Shown in pieces: positions 12,070 to 22,600 of a stretch of DNA of 64,000 bases. The stretch comes from Ectobius pallidus (taxonomy: Eukaryota; Arthropoda; Insecta; Blattodea; Ectobiidae). The stretch spans positions 50,494,923-50,558,922 of the forward strand of contig CAXKWD010000002.1 in the NCBI GenBank assembly GCA_964059195.1, in the 5' to 3' direction. Below the pieces are notes generated by a model. The model was not told where the DNA came from, searched no databases, and worked only from the letters and a program-made list of their open reading frames with translations. Each line of letters starts with the position of its first letter. The stretch's first letter is position 1. A program made the position numbers and the translations under genes.

Positions 12070-12975
12070 AACTCAAGACATTCCAGGATTTCCTGTCGGA
12101 TATAGCCTCAGTGTAATAAGCCTTTAGAAGTAGGTATTTTCTAAGTTTAGTAATGAAAATTGTATTGCTATTTATAGTTTTCAGATGTCTTGGCAGCACA
12201 TTATAGAGTTTTGTGCCCATTATTAGCGGTATTTTGCTAGTTTTTGACAACCTGTGTTGTTGTAGATTGTAGTCTGTTTCGGTATTTCTTAAATTATATT
12301 TGTGACAGCCTGTTCTTTTTTTTGGAGGATTTTGTTTTAGTAATTTTAAAGTTTCTAGGATGTAGAGTGAAGTCACGGTAAGAATATTATTTGTTGTGAA
12401 GAGTGGCTTGCAGTGCTCTTGAGGATGTGATGTTTCAATGATTCTGAGTGCCTTCTTTTGTAGTATGAGTATCTTCAGTATCATGGTTTCTGATGCTGCA
12501 CCCCAAGCTATTATGCCATATCTCAGATGACTTTCAAAAAGGGCATGATAAGCAATTTTTGCAGTATTTTTATCTGTTATATTTCTAATTCTTCTGAGTG
12601 CGTATAAGGCTACAGATAGTTTTTTTGTAGAGTTTCTATGTGGGGTTGCCAGCTTAGATTTTGATCAATTATTATGCCCAGAAACTTTGTAGAAGTTGTG
12701 GTTGAAATGTCAGGTGTTTCATTTAAGGTATTAAAAGCTATTTTTGTGGCTGCAAAATTTATGTTAATTGTTTTTTCTTTGTTGATGAGTAGATCTAATG
12801 ATGTGCAGGTGTTTGTAGCTATATGCAGTGTTTCTTCTAAGGTCTGTTCCCAGCGTTGGATTGTGGTTGGAGTTATAATAGTGGTGTCGTCAGCAAACAT
12901 TAAACAGACGGACTCTTCGTTAAAATTTTCTGGAAATGAGTTTATATATATTAAGAAGAGCATAGTTATGTGGAG
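12070..12975 (-). mobile_element. 5'-truncated LINE (Jockey/CR1-like) reverse transcriptase
   Basis: Minus-strand translation opens in the middle of the RT domain at LFLIYINSFPENF. It has the active site FADDTTI and the following LLINKEKT and TKFLGIIIDQNLSW motifs, then thumb and connection segments (IAYHALFESHLRYGIIAWG) and a long C-terminal part ending near 12085. One frameshift in the A-run near 12623-12630 breaks an otherwise good frame, so the copy is young but dead. Endonuclease and 5' half are absent. Confidence 0.8.
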
Positions 12976-13287
12976 AGATGATGATGTCTTGGCAAATGAT
13001 TTGGTCCAACCCACCCACCTTAAATGATACACCTTCTTTTATAATAATATATTTTTAATAAACATATATATGTAACATGATACAGTGAAAAGTAGCGTAA
13101 TTTTTGCCATATTCCTGCCCTCGAGTCATGAAAGAAACTTGTGATTGAACAATAGAGTCGTGACATCATACTACCACAGCAGCTAGAATTGTGAGTAAAC
13201 AGGTTGACAGTCCTCACGGAAGATATAATACAGCACATTTTCAAAACAGGAGAATTCAGTAGGCCTTTCCCTATTAAAGTAGGACTC

Positions 13288-14158
13288 AGTTTATGCTACA
13301 TTACTCCATAAATACGTTTGCACTTCGCTAAGGCTACTGCCACCACTTGCTTAACTATGTACAGTGAGCCCCATGCAAGAGTTGGCCAATGACGCGGGTT
13401 TTTGTGTCGCGGCGGACACAGCTCCAACTCCCAGGCGATCGGGTGAAATATCTTTGCTAATAAAGCCGCGATCGGTGTAATGATTCAGGTTCTCAGAAAT
13501 ACAGTTAAAATTACAATGAAAATAATCACGTACCTCATCACAAGAGATGTTAGAAATGTTTTTCTCTTGCATATGCACAACACTGGCACCTATTTAGGGA
13601 GTTTTCTTTTACGCACGTAAGTTCAGCTTCCGAGATAGAGTTAATTTCTCTTCTAATGTGTGGGGAATTGACCTATACATTTTATTTTTCTAGTTCCCCA
13701 TAAATAATAGTCACATAGCCTATTGTTAGTAGGACTTAAAGACAGTATCGCATAAGCCTGTCACAAGAGAAGTTAACTCTATTTTGGAAGCTGAACTTAC
13801 GCACGTGAAAGAAAATTCCCTAAAAAGGTGCCAGTGTTGAGCATATGCAAGAGGAGAACATTTCCAACATCTCTTGTGATGAGGTACGTGATTATTTTCA
13901 TTGTAATTTTAACGGTAAGTGTAAGAACCTGAATCATTACACCGATCACGGCTTTATTAGCGTAGATATTTCACCCGATTGCTCGGGAGTTGGAGCTGTG
14001 CCCGCCACGACACAGAAACCCACATCATTGGCCAACTCTTGCGTGGGACTCGCTGTATTATTTAGACTATCTGCGCAACTAAGTTTATGCTACATTATTC
14101 CTCTAATGTGTTTGCACTCTGCTAAGGCTACCGTCTCCACTTCGATTAACTATGTGGA
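13288..14158. repeat. Direct repeats flanking a mariner foldback
   Basis: A block starting GTTTATGCTACATTA and ending TTAACTATGT occurs at 13288-13360 and again at 14088-14155, in the same orientation, on either side of the 13362-14055 foldback. A second short repeat, TATTATTTAGACTATCTG, occurs near 14056 and 14170. These indicate segmental duplication around the insertion. Confidence 0.7.
13362..14055. mobile_element. Mariner-type foldback element made of two right ends
   Basis: TA-flanked (13360-13361, 14056-14057). The arms of about 285 bp (13362-13650 minus; 13765-14055 plus) are diverged inverted copies of the sequence that lies between the transposase stop and the right terminus in the related copy at 16447-16890. 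Both ends carry the same terminal motif, CAAGAGTTGGCCAATGA. There is no transposase; the short open frames in the arms are probably not genes. Confidence 0.75.
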
Positions 14159-14339
14159 TAGTATTATGCATTATTTAGACTATCTGTAGAAAATTTCGCT
14201 TTGCATCGACATTATCCGCTGCGATGGTATTGATATTCAATGTGCAAGGACAGTTAGTCATCCTGCTTTCTTCACTTTGGTCTTTCGCAGATCTTTAGCT
14301 TACCAATCATTATATCAAACATGCATACTTTTTGTTTAA

Positions 14340-14662
14340 CCACAAGACAGAAAAAAACACATGTAATTATGGATAATTTTTTTAAATCACATAATTTTTT
14401 TAAAATCACAAGAGAGAAAAAACACACATGTAATTAAGCATAATTTTCTTTAAATCACAAGACAGAAAAAACACACATGTAATTAGGCATAATTTTTTTT
14501 TATTCACAAGATAGAAAAAACACAAATGTAATTAGGCATAATTTTTTTAAATCACAAGATAGAAAAAACACATGTAATTAGGCATAATTTTTTTAATAAC
14601 ACACATGTAATTAGAGATAATTTTTTTTAAATCGCAAGACAGAAAAAACACACATGTAATTA
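14340..14662. repeat. Minisatellite of about 50-bp units
   Basis: About seven degenerate copies of a unit with ACACATGTAATTA, a T-run, AAATCACAAGACAG and an A-run. Unit lengths vary through homopolymer changes and deletions. Confidence 0.88.
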
Positions 14663-15187
14663 ACCAACAACTACATAAGGTACTACTGTATACATTTTTA
14701 AAATTATCTTCACTTAAGTGTCATTTTATATCTATGTACACATGCACATCTAATATTTATTATATATATAAAGAATGAAAATACTAAAATATAATTTTCA
14801 ATTCATAAAACCTGTTGATTGGAAGGCATGAGTTCAATCAGGATTTGTTTAATTTGTATTTCAATGATCTGTGTTTTTATAATCATTTGTAAGTGAAAAT
14901 ACATCTAGCTATTCATAAACATGAATCAAATTAATGAAATGTTATTTGCTCCACTGAAACTCCTGCAGTCTTCTCTCCACAGTTCCTTTTCACTCAATTA
15001 TACCACAACAACAAGATAAAGTGCATAACCTTGTAAGTCTTTGGAATAAAATTTACAGAAGGGTTAAAGAAAAAACTCTGATTACAATTTTAAATGAGAA
15101 TAAACCATGTCTCTGTTATAATATGCAAATTACAAGGTTTTGTGGTAACCTAGATCAAAACCTCTTTTCAATTGATCTTACCAAATA
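14663..15187. other. Unassigned AT-rich sequence inside the Harbinger element
   Basis: No gene, repeat ends or RNA structure recognised. Confidence 0.35.
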
Positions 15188-15724
15188 CAGTGGTACCTCA
15201 AGATACGAGTGCCCTAACATACGAGTTATTTGAGATACGAGCTGTCGAGCGAGCGAAGTTTTGTTTTGAAATACGAGCGACATTTGAGATACGAGGAACG
15301 GCCACCTGCGACGCTGCACACGGCCCACCAGTTTACTGTGCTTGTTTACCTCGCTATCGAAGCATCTTTGCTAAGTTTTTCTAGGGTTTTGCGCTTTTTG
15401 TGCATTTACATACTTTATCACATTTCTTTTTATAACCATGGGTCCGAAGAAAGTGTAACAAATATGTATGTACACTTTATAAAACCAGTTTTTTTGCTTT
15501 ACATTCTCTTTTATTATGTTTTCATACAATATTTGTCATTTATAAATACATTTTTCTTATTAAAAAACACGTAACAAAAACAATTGGGGTAGGATTTTTG
15601 GGGTTAGAACGGATTAATGGCATTTCAATTAATTTCAATGGGTAAAATTGCTTTGAGATACGAGCAAATTGACATACGAGCAAGGTTACGGAACGAACTA
15701 AACTCGTATGTCGAGGTATCACTG
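15188..15724. mobile_element. TA-flanked pogo/mariner-like MITE
   Basis: The ends are CAGTGGTACCTCAAGATACG (left) and CAGTGATACCTCGACATACG (right, minus strand), with TA duplications at 15186-15187 and 15725-15726. The interior has several ATACGAG repeats near both ends and no transposase. Confidence 0.88.
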
Positions 15725-15726
15725 TA

Positions 15727-16446
15727 TATGCTTTCTCATCATAGTTTGAAATATGAGGTTTTTAAACGATTTAGATATTTTTCCCATGAAGGTGTGCACA
15801 GGCATAGAAGAAAACAAGGAATTATATACCATCAAAATCAGAATATAGATAAAACATGGAAATACAAGGTTTTGCACATTGGTAATTGAATATTCTTTAT
15901 CCTGGTACTTTTATGTCCTGAGAAAAAATGTTGGGTTTACTATAGCTCATATATGGCTTTCTACATAAGGTAATCCAAGCGGTTATGCAGGCCACAGTTT
16001 GTACATCAATAGCTCTGTCAAATGGTCTGTTCCACATGATGCTGTAACAGATTTTTGATCATGATTTTAAGACCCATGCAAACTATATTCATGGATTCTA
16101 GGTAAAAGGCTAACAGGTTATGAATATTGATATTAGTGTTAGTGTCATGTAGAGCTATGGTTAGGAACAGTGATAATAATGTTATACTAAACACAAATAA
16201 ACTCTGAACATATGATAAGCCAATAGAGTGATATCCTACGTGGGGTGTTGACGAGTCAGCAGTGTGCAACTGTCTCTGGCTAATAGACATAAGCAGTTTT
16301 CTCCTCAACGGACAGTCGAACAGACATGTGGTTTGGACAGTTAACTTCCGAATGAATACAGCTTTGTAATGGTGATATCAGGAAAGACCTATATGTAATT
16401 TAGTTTGAGCACGCAAAGAAATAAGTGAAGTACATCTTTTTAATAA
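15727..16446. other. Unassigned sequence inside the Harbinger element
   Basis: No supported coding sequence. Open frames here are short and resemble nothing known. Confidence 0.35.
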
Positions 16447-16890
16447 GGCACGTAAGTTCAGCTTCCGAGACAGAGTTCATTTCTCTTGTGATAGGCCTAT
16501 GTGAATCAAACAGTAAGTGAATATTATTTATGGGGAAACTTGAAAAATAAAGTGTATAGATCAATTTCCCATACATTAGAAGAACTTAAAGACAATATCA
16601 CAATAGAAATTAACTCTCTGTTGGAAGATGAACTTATGCGAGGGAAAGAAAATTTCTTAAAAAGGTGCCAGTATTGTGTGGATGCAAGAGGAGAACATTT
16701 CCAACATCTCTTGTGATGAGGTAGGTGTTTATTTTCATTGTAATTTTAACTGTAAATGTGAGAACCTGAATCATTACACCGATCTCGGCTTTAGTAGTAT
16801 AGATATTTCACCCGATCGCTCGAGATGGAGCTGTGCCCGCCGCTCTGCAGGAACCCACGTCATTGGCCAACTCTTGCGTGGGACTCTCTG
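16447..16890 (+). mobile_element. Tc1/mariner-family copy with transposase C-terminus
   Basis: The plus-strand frame at 16501-16713 carries the C-terminal signature of mariner/IS630-like DDE transposases: YLWGNLKNKVY, then HTLEELKDNI, then ENFLKRCQYCVDARGEHFQH and a stop. The 180 bp after the stop match both arms of the 13362-14055 foldback and end in the same terminus next to TA (16891-16892). The left part (16447-16490) is an inverted piece of the same element, so this copy is rearranged and dead. Confidence 0.75.
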
Positions 16891-17053
16891 TAGTATTGAG
16901 AAAAAGACTCTTAAGGAAAACAAAAACATTAAAAACTTTGTTTTTGGTTGAAAAAACAGTTGCTTGCAGTCTACTACTGATTATGAGGGGTTCGACAATT
17001 GACAGTTACATATTATCTCATGAATAAATAGCATTTAATTCGGTTTTACAGTA

Positions 17054-17208
17054 ATTTTCAAATGGGAAGCGTTTTCCTTCACCGCCAATCCCGTGTACGA
17101 GCTATAAGAGTACCGCTATCAAGAAGGGTCTTCCTTCCGTCTCGCCGTCTCTGATTGGACCGCGTATCTAAGCAAGAGGAAGAGCAAAACGCTTTCCATT
17201 TGAAAAAT
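17054..17208. mobile_element. Short MITE with inverted ends
   Basis: TTTTCAAATGGGAAGCGTTT at the left pairs with AAACGCTTTCCATTTGAAAA at the right. About 155 bp, GC-rich centre, no coding capacity. Confidence 0.8.
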
Positions 17209-17289
17209 ACCTTAGTAGTGTATTATCTTATATATGAATGAATAACCTTCATTTAATTCTTTCAGTTAGTGTTATTAATCGGTTAATAT

Positions 17290-17885
17290 TATCAAATTAG
17301 AAAAGGTTTTTAAGGATCCAGATATCTCTAGAAGAACAAAAGTTAAACTTATTAAAGTGATGATATTCCCAGTGGTACTGTATGCCAGCGAAACTTGGAC
17401 ATTAAGAACGGAGGAGAAAAGAAGACTTGATTCCTTTGAAATGTGGGTCTGGAGAAAGCTACTAAAAGTATCATGGATCGAGTAAAGGACCAACTTATCC
17501 ATAATAAAGGAAGTCAAACCGGACATGTCACTAGAGGCAACAGCCTCTAAGAATAAATTAATGTATTTTGGTCAAATAATGAGAAAATCTAGCTCCTTGG
17601 AAAAAGACATTATGCCTGGTATAGTGGACGGCAAGCGTGGTAGGGGTAGGAGAAGAACAAGAAGGCATACAGAGATTAGTAAAGCAACTAACCTAGGTTG
17701 GGAAGAAATTTTAACTGTAGTGAAGGACCGGGTTCGATGGAAGAAGTTGGTGGACATGAATGTCAAAAACAGGAAAAGACATTTTGAATAGACACGGCTG
17801 GCAGCCTCACTGCTTTGGAAATCCTTTCGGATCACCAGGGGTCGTCCTCGACCTGATGGACTACTACTACTACTACTACTATTAT
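17290..17885 (+). mobile_element. LINE 3' fragment with (TAC)n tail
   Basis: Plus-strand frames give KLIKVMIFPVVLYASETWTL, then FEMWVWRKLLKVSW, then a GKRGRGRRRTRR tail motif and RVRWKKLVDMNVKNRKRHFE with a stop at 17791. This is the C-terminal region of a non-LTR element, with one frameshift near 17480. It ends in a TAC microsatellite (17861-17882), as some LINE clades do. Confidence 0.75.
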
Positions 17886-18080
17886 CAGATTAGCTGTGTC
17901 CCGAAGTGATCAAAATAAGCGGCCTGTACTGTACTTACAAGAAGCCTACAAGAAAAAAGTTTCTTATATAAAGGTTTTGAAAAACAATATAGAACTTGGC
18001 CATTTTCGCTTTCCTAAAAACAAATTATCACATCCATATACTAGCTATACAAAACCCACACATTTTTTCGCAAGTGCAAT

Positions 18081-19880
18081 TTAGTCACAAAGGCTATTCA
18101 TTATATCATTTCTTAAGTTGTCTGCTGATACGTCAGCAACCAGCTCATTGTCAATTTCATTCTCTTCTGTGTCATCACTATCGAAATCTTCATCGCTGTC
18201 AGGACTATCCTTCAAAACAATGTTGTGAAGAATACAGGATGAAAATAGAATGTATTTGGCATGTTTAAGGTTTGAAATATTCAAATATTTTAACCTTCTG
18301 AACATTCCTTTCAGTCTTCCAAACGCCTGTTCAACAACAACTCTTGTACTACTAAGTATTTTGTTGAAATTTTTTTGGTCAGCTGTCAGGTGTCCATTAT
18401 CTCTGAAGGGGACCATAAGGAACTCCCTCAAGGGATATGCCGAATCTCCAAGAAGATAAGTATTAGATGGTAGCAAGGACCTTGGGTTTTCTTGAAGTTT
18501 CCTGTTAACAGGTGAATGGTCCCACATTCTCGCATCGTTGACGGAGCCGGGCCATCCACAATAAACGTCAATAAACTCCATTTTCGAGTTGCATATCCCC
18601 TGAAGGAGCACAGAGTGGTAGCCCTTCCTATTATAATATGAGTTGTCCTTCATAGGCCCTGGAATGGCTATGTGAGTCCCATCCACACAGCCAAACACAT
18701 TGGGAAAACTTTTATCCCTTAATGCATTGAATGCCTCAACATTCCTAATTGCTTCCTGCCCTGTGGGCCACACTATATATTTCTTTGTGTTAGCACATAG
18801 TAACAAGCAGGTACGCATGAAGATTGAATGCGCATGGCCTTTATTGAATCCAAAACGATCTGCAACAGACCTAAAACTTTCTTGGTTGCTCAGCACCCAA
18901 ATTGTGAGGAGTAAGCAATCTTTTGCAGGTACTCCAGGTCTTCCTGCAATGGAAATTTCCTCAGTCTTTAAGTCGAGCAATAGATTCTGCAAAGGAGAGC
19001 AAAAAAATCCTGTTCATACATGCTAAACACTTGGATAGTGAAAAGAGCAATGCTTATTCTCACTATGCCTAAATGTAGGTAACCTATTTTTTCTAGAATA
19101 TGGCAGGAAAAAGTAATGTTTTAAACAGTTATTTCACACCTATAGAACAATTATTGTGCTTTTTCAGACCTCAATAGGCTGGGGAGTATTATGAGAATGA
19201 GTTTAAAAAGTACAGGTAGGTTACACAGGACATGGCAATGACATTGTGTCCATTCCATTTCTATTAATGTTTTCATTTTAATACCCGTCCTGAAATTTTG
19301 TACTACACAGCAAATATGATGCATTTAATGTGGTATTGCGATAAATGTTCATTCTGCATTTTAGTTTAAAAAGATATATATATATATATATATGTTTATC
19401 GTAAAAATTCCGATTCTGGAAACCCTGAACTCAGTTATAAATCGAATAAATGTTTGTTTTAAATATTATATTACATTTATTATCTCAAAACATGGTGTCA
19501 AATATGTGGTTAGGCACAGTGGGCTAGTATCTAAGTACGTATAGACTAACCCTTAAGTCAATTTCAAATAACTTACATAATGATAATCGGCTAAATTATT
19601 CTGTAATTGAGAGTTTCAAAATGCATAACTTTAACAATGAACTACGTATATTTAAGAAGTAACCAACCTCAACTGCAACCCTAGACAATCTGAAGTGCTG
19701 CTTGAAGTCGGTGTCCAAGTATTTTGATACAACATCACTCACATATTTGGAGTTTTTTATATGGAATTTTCGTCTCTTTTCACTAAGAATCAACATTAAA
19801 GCTTCATTGTCACTATCGGAGGATTCCGACTCGGATGATAAAGAATTCTCCAGTACTTTGCGAACTAAAACAAACTCCAT
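18081..19880 (-). CDS. Harbinger transposase (HARBI1-like DDE nuclease)
   Basis: Two exons, 19668-19880 and 18081-18986 (minus), join in phase 0 at GT-AG sites to give 372 aa, close to HARBI1 length. The short acidic N-terminus (SSESESSDSDNEA) leads into a helical region with SRVAVE|NLLLDLKTEE across the junction and an HTH-like SFRSVADRFGFNKGHAHSIF. The catalytic core follows: first Asp in FGCVDGTHIAIPGP, second in LLGDSAYPL, and Glu in VVVEQAFGRLKGMFRRL. GSVNDARMW between the first two is also typical. The C-terminus is acidic. The first exon begins at the only good ATG next to the right-end repeats, and no inactivating change is visible. Confidence 0.93.
18987..19667 (-). other. Intron of the Harbinger nuclease gene
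   Basis: 681 bp between a GT donor (after GTTGAG) and a TTTGCAG acceptor. It contains a TA microsatellite at 19373-19393 and nothing else recognised. Confidence 0.8.
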
Positions 19881-19964
19881 TTTTCATGCGGTGGCAAGTG
19901 TCGTCTGCTCCTTCCTGTCGGTCACCTAAGAAACATCGTACTTGAAGTTCGATGAGTCTGATTG

Positions 19965-20110
19965 CAACCGGTGACTTCCACCGGACTTTCACCGGTGAGT
20001 TTATGAACGGCCTGATGCTTTCCCGGTGGATTGTCCGTTGACTTTACAAACGCCCTGGTGAAAGACCGATGTCACCGGTGGAATCAATCGATGACTTTAA
20101 AAACGTGCCC
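19965..20110. repeat. Harbinger right subterminal repeat array
   Basis: The last 145 bp hold several CCGGTG/CACCGG motifs (around 19968, 19978, 19991, 20023 and 20073). They also hold three degenerate copies of GAsTTTAnrAACG: GAGTTTATGAACGG at 19997, GACTTTACAAACGC at 20040, and GACTTTAAAAACGTGCCC as the terminus itself. A fourth, GATTTTATGAACGC, lies at the left end near 9690. These are candidate binding sites for the element's Myb-like protein. Confidence 0.7.
20090..20110 (-). repeat. Harbinger right terminal inverted repeat
   Basis: Exact reverse complement of 9581-9601; followed by the ATA target duplication at 20111-20113. Confidence 0.93.
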
Positions 20111-20113
20111 ATA

Positions 20114-20361
20114 CCGCCTGGCAGAATGCAATTAGCGTCTGCTCAATACCGGCTCGTTCAACTCTTCCGTCTTCAACCGCCAGAGTGTACCAAATTAACA
20201 CAGCGCGAATTTCAAACAAATAAAAAACAGTGCATAAGCAAACGTCAAAGTGTGTTTTACGTCTTTTTAGTGAAAAAATAAATGAAGGCAACCGCAACAT
20301 AAACACAGGAGAATTTTTAATAGATATAATTCTGACCTGAGATTCTTTAATTTTGAGGAAT
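20114..20361. promoter_or_regulatory. Proximal promoter/5' region of the C11orf65-like gene
   Basis: Host sequence between the Harbinger right end and the start codon. It is the other half of the former divergent spacer shared with the p24 gene. An in-frame stop at 20338 places the coding start downstream. No core promoter motif is clear. Confidence 0.4.
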
Positions 20362-21759
20362 ATGGAATTAGATAATACGAGTAGGCCTACATGTGAAGTA
20401 CATGGTAGTTTTGAAGATTGGTTTACCAGAGACTGTACACCAAACGATGAAGATAAAATATTTGAATCGCTAAAAAGTAATCACGAACAATGCATGGATC
20501 GTTTTTCAAATGAAGATACATTTCTTTCTTTCTCATTTACAGAAAATTCAGATAATATTTCAAGCAGAATTGATTTAAACACTTCTCTTGGCGAAAAAGT
20601 CAATAAATGCGAAAAAGTCAATAAATGCGAAAATTTTCTGCATAATGAGAAGAAATTTTTACGATCAAACTTGGTAACAAATAATGCACAGTATCAACAT
20701 GAAAGGTACACTTGCAATAATTATTCACAGCGTAGAAAACCTTTAAAAGAAAATAAACCAAGTACTAAAACTCTTTTAACATTGTTCACAAAGCCAGAGC
20801 ACAGGGCAATCAATTATGACATAAATCCATTAAGATCTCTTCATGCAAACATTCTGAGACTACAAGGTTATGAAGGAAAAAATTGTAATTTTCCAAATTT
20901 AAACAGATTGCTCCAGTTGACACCAGGATGTAATAAATCCCCTGAAAATGTAAAACTAGAATCTGCTCAACACGCCCTCGAAAATGGAGCTGCTCTGATC
21001 ATTCAAGATTTTTGGAAACGCTGTATCTTTAAAGCAGTGTACTTACATTTGCGAAATCTTTTATTTCGATATAGTGGATTGAATCCTTCAATAGTTCTTC
21101 GTCCAATTAATCCTAATGAAGCTACTTTGCTAGATGCCGCTAGTGGATCATACATAAGATTTCGCTTAGGTGGAACTACTTTTCCACCCATAATCTTATA
21201 TAAAATCTTTACCAGGAGACCTGTTATAGATATCTGTCTAAGGAACAGCCCATATGAAGACTTATTAAAACACAGAAATAAGCAGGTGGGTGACTATTAT
21301 AACAAAAAGATTATCAATAAACCATCCGGTAGTAATGAACATAATGAATGGCGACCTTTTGATGATACACTCATTCAGTCTGCTCAGGTAGCATCTGAAT
21401 TACATTTTAGACAGACAAAAAACCCCAAGCCTGTTTCTCGTAATCAAAGGAGTAGAGAAGAACAAATTCGACAGCGGAAAAAACAAAAAGTAGAATGGAT
21501 GATGAAATTATATAAACTTGGCAAACAAGCTGAAAGTTTGGGTTCTGTAACAGAAGACAAATTGAAAAATTCTTCTTCTGAAGAAATCAATTTGAGTCAT
21601 ACAAACAATCCAACTGATATTTTGGAGTATGTTGACAAGGGAATCAATTTGGAGAAGTACCACAAAGACTGGTCATTCACTGCAGCTACTGAAGTGACTG
21701 ATAAATACCTAATCAACAATCAGACATTAAATAGTGATTTTAAAGAATATCTTCACTGA
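20362..21759 (+). CDS. C11orf65: C11orf65/MFI-like IQ-motif protein
   Basis: A single uninterrupted frame of 465 aa; an in-frame TGA at 20338 supports the ATG at 20362. The N-terminal 190 residues are poorly conserved-looking and Asn/Lys-rich. An IQ-like helix follows (ALIIQDFWKRCIFKAVYLHL). Then comes the family core INPNEATLLDAASGSYIRFR with LGGTTFPPIILYKIFTRRP. Downstream are WRPFDDTLI, the basic KKQKVEWMMKLYKLGK helix and a C-terminal EKYHKDWSFTAATE segment, in the same order as vertebrate C11orf65 (about 313 aa, reported as a mitochondrial fission inhibitor acting on the MFF-DRP1 step). The extra length is N-terminal. The match is from recall of the family; function in insects is inferred. 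It is divergent from the p24 gene across the Harbinger insertion. Confidence 0.82.
   Translation: MELDNTSRPTCEVHGSFEDWFTRDCTPNDEDKIFESLKSNHEQCMDRFSNEDTFLSFSFTENSDNISSRIDLNTSLGEKVNKCEKVNKCENFLHNEKKFLRSNLVTNNAQYQHERYTCNNYSQRRKPLKENKPSTKTLLTLFTKPEHRAINYDINPLRSLHANILRLQGYEGKNCNFPNLNRLLQLTPGCNKSPENVKLESAQHALENGAALIIQDFWKRCIFKAVYLHLRNLLFRYSGLNPSIVLRPINPNEATLLDAASGSYIRFRLGGTTFPPIILYKIFTRRPVIDICLRNSPYEDLLKHRNKQVGDYYNKKIINKPSGSNEHNEWRPFDDTLIQSAQVASELHFRQTKNPKPVSRNQRSREEQIRQRKKQKVEWMMKLYKLGKQAESLGSVTEDKLKNSSSEEINLSHTNNPTDILEYVDKGINLEKYHKDWSFTAATEVTDKYLINNQTLNSDFKEYLH
20591..20632 (+). repeat. 18-bp in-frame tandem repeat
   Basis: GCGAAAAAGTCAATAAAT occurs twice plus a partial third, giving EKVNKC repeats in the N-terminal part of the C11orf65-like protein. 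Confidence 0.9.
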
Positions 21760-22079
21760 TCTTGATATGTTTTAAACAAAATAATAACCTCTATAGCTAC
21801 TCTTACTTTTGGTCATACAGATTCATATAATTGTCAAAGAACAAAGAAACCTTCTAGTTAGCATAATAGATGCTTTTTGTAAGTCAATTTATTTATTATA
21901 AGAAGTTTATTGTTGGCTCCCAGCTGTATAACGACAAATCAATCTTCATAATGTGAAGGAAATGAAGAAATTGTAGAATCATCTTGGGTAAGGGAAGATC
22001 CCTTTGAGGGCATTGTTTATTAAATATTATATTAACCCTAACGAAAACCTGAGAATTAATACTGCAATATTTATTTTGA

Positions 22080-22165
22080 ATCCAAGCTTCAGAGGAATTT
22101 TTCTCCTACAACATTCTCATGTAATGTTGAACAGAAACAATAATCTGTGGTTTCATGAATACGTA
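22080..22165 (+). mobile_element. Tail-only fragment of the Phe-like tRNA SINE family
   Basis: AGAGGAATTTTTCTCCTACA followed by the ATTCTCATGTAATGTTGAAC and AATAATCTGTGG stretches matches the tail of the SINE at 28086-28261. The tRNA head is missing. Confidence 0.65.
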
Positions 22166-22600
22166 TCTACACATCTTAGCCATGGAATTTTTAACTCTTG
22201 GGTCAAATTTATTTTGGAACGTTTGCTGACAGAAGACAAATTGTCTTTTGTTGATCCTAAATTTATTGAAGGATTACTAACAATAAAAATTAATTATAGG
22301 TACAGTAAAACTTGTATTAAAGACCACACCCTTGATACCAATTTTTCTAGGAGCTTGCACTGAAATCGTAAGGTCAGTGCTATTTGTACTCCTACACCCC
22401 AACCACCAACCAGTGTTTCTGTTGCATTTAACTCCTCCATAACAACCTTAGTCATTAAGTAATTACTTCCACGATAAGCTTAATATCAACATATGAAAGG
22501 TAATACTGTACATGTGACACTCCAAGCATTTTCTGCAATTTTTACGACTAAATTGAATGGTTGACAGGGGTGTGAACATGGGTGAACAATGCTTTAGGCT

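Larger units (their letters stand above)
9581..20110. mobile_element. Full-length PIF/Harbinger transposon, swollen by nested insertions
   Basis: Both ends share a perfect 21-bp terminal inverted repeat beginning GGGCACGTTTTTAAAGTCAT, flanked directly by ATA on each side (9578-9580, 20111-20113), a 3-bp target duplication as expected for this superfamily. The two genes that define the superfamily face each other: a Myb/SANT-like protein (plus, 9774-11150) and a DDE nuclease (minus, 18081-19880). Both are uninterrupted after removal of one intron each. The region between them (11151-18080) is mostly later insertions: LINE pieces, a mariner foldback, two MITEs and a minisatellite. Without those the element would be roughly 4-5 kb. 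Confidence 0.9.

Noticed and set aside
13845..14189. Short frame beginning MQEENISNISCDEV, seen three times in the window
   Set aside because: The repetition comes from copies of a mariner element's non-coding end, downstream of the transposase stop in the 16447 copy; not a conserved protein.
14340..14662. CRISPR-like spaced repeats
   Set aside because: Eukaryotic context and degenerate, directly adjoining units without unique spacers; it is a minisatellite.
22004..22363. 119-codon plus-strand frame
   Set aside because: It runs through the SINE tail fragment at 22080-22165, so it is not a host gene.
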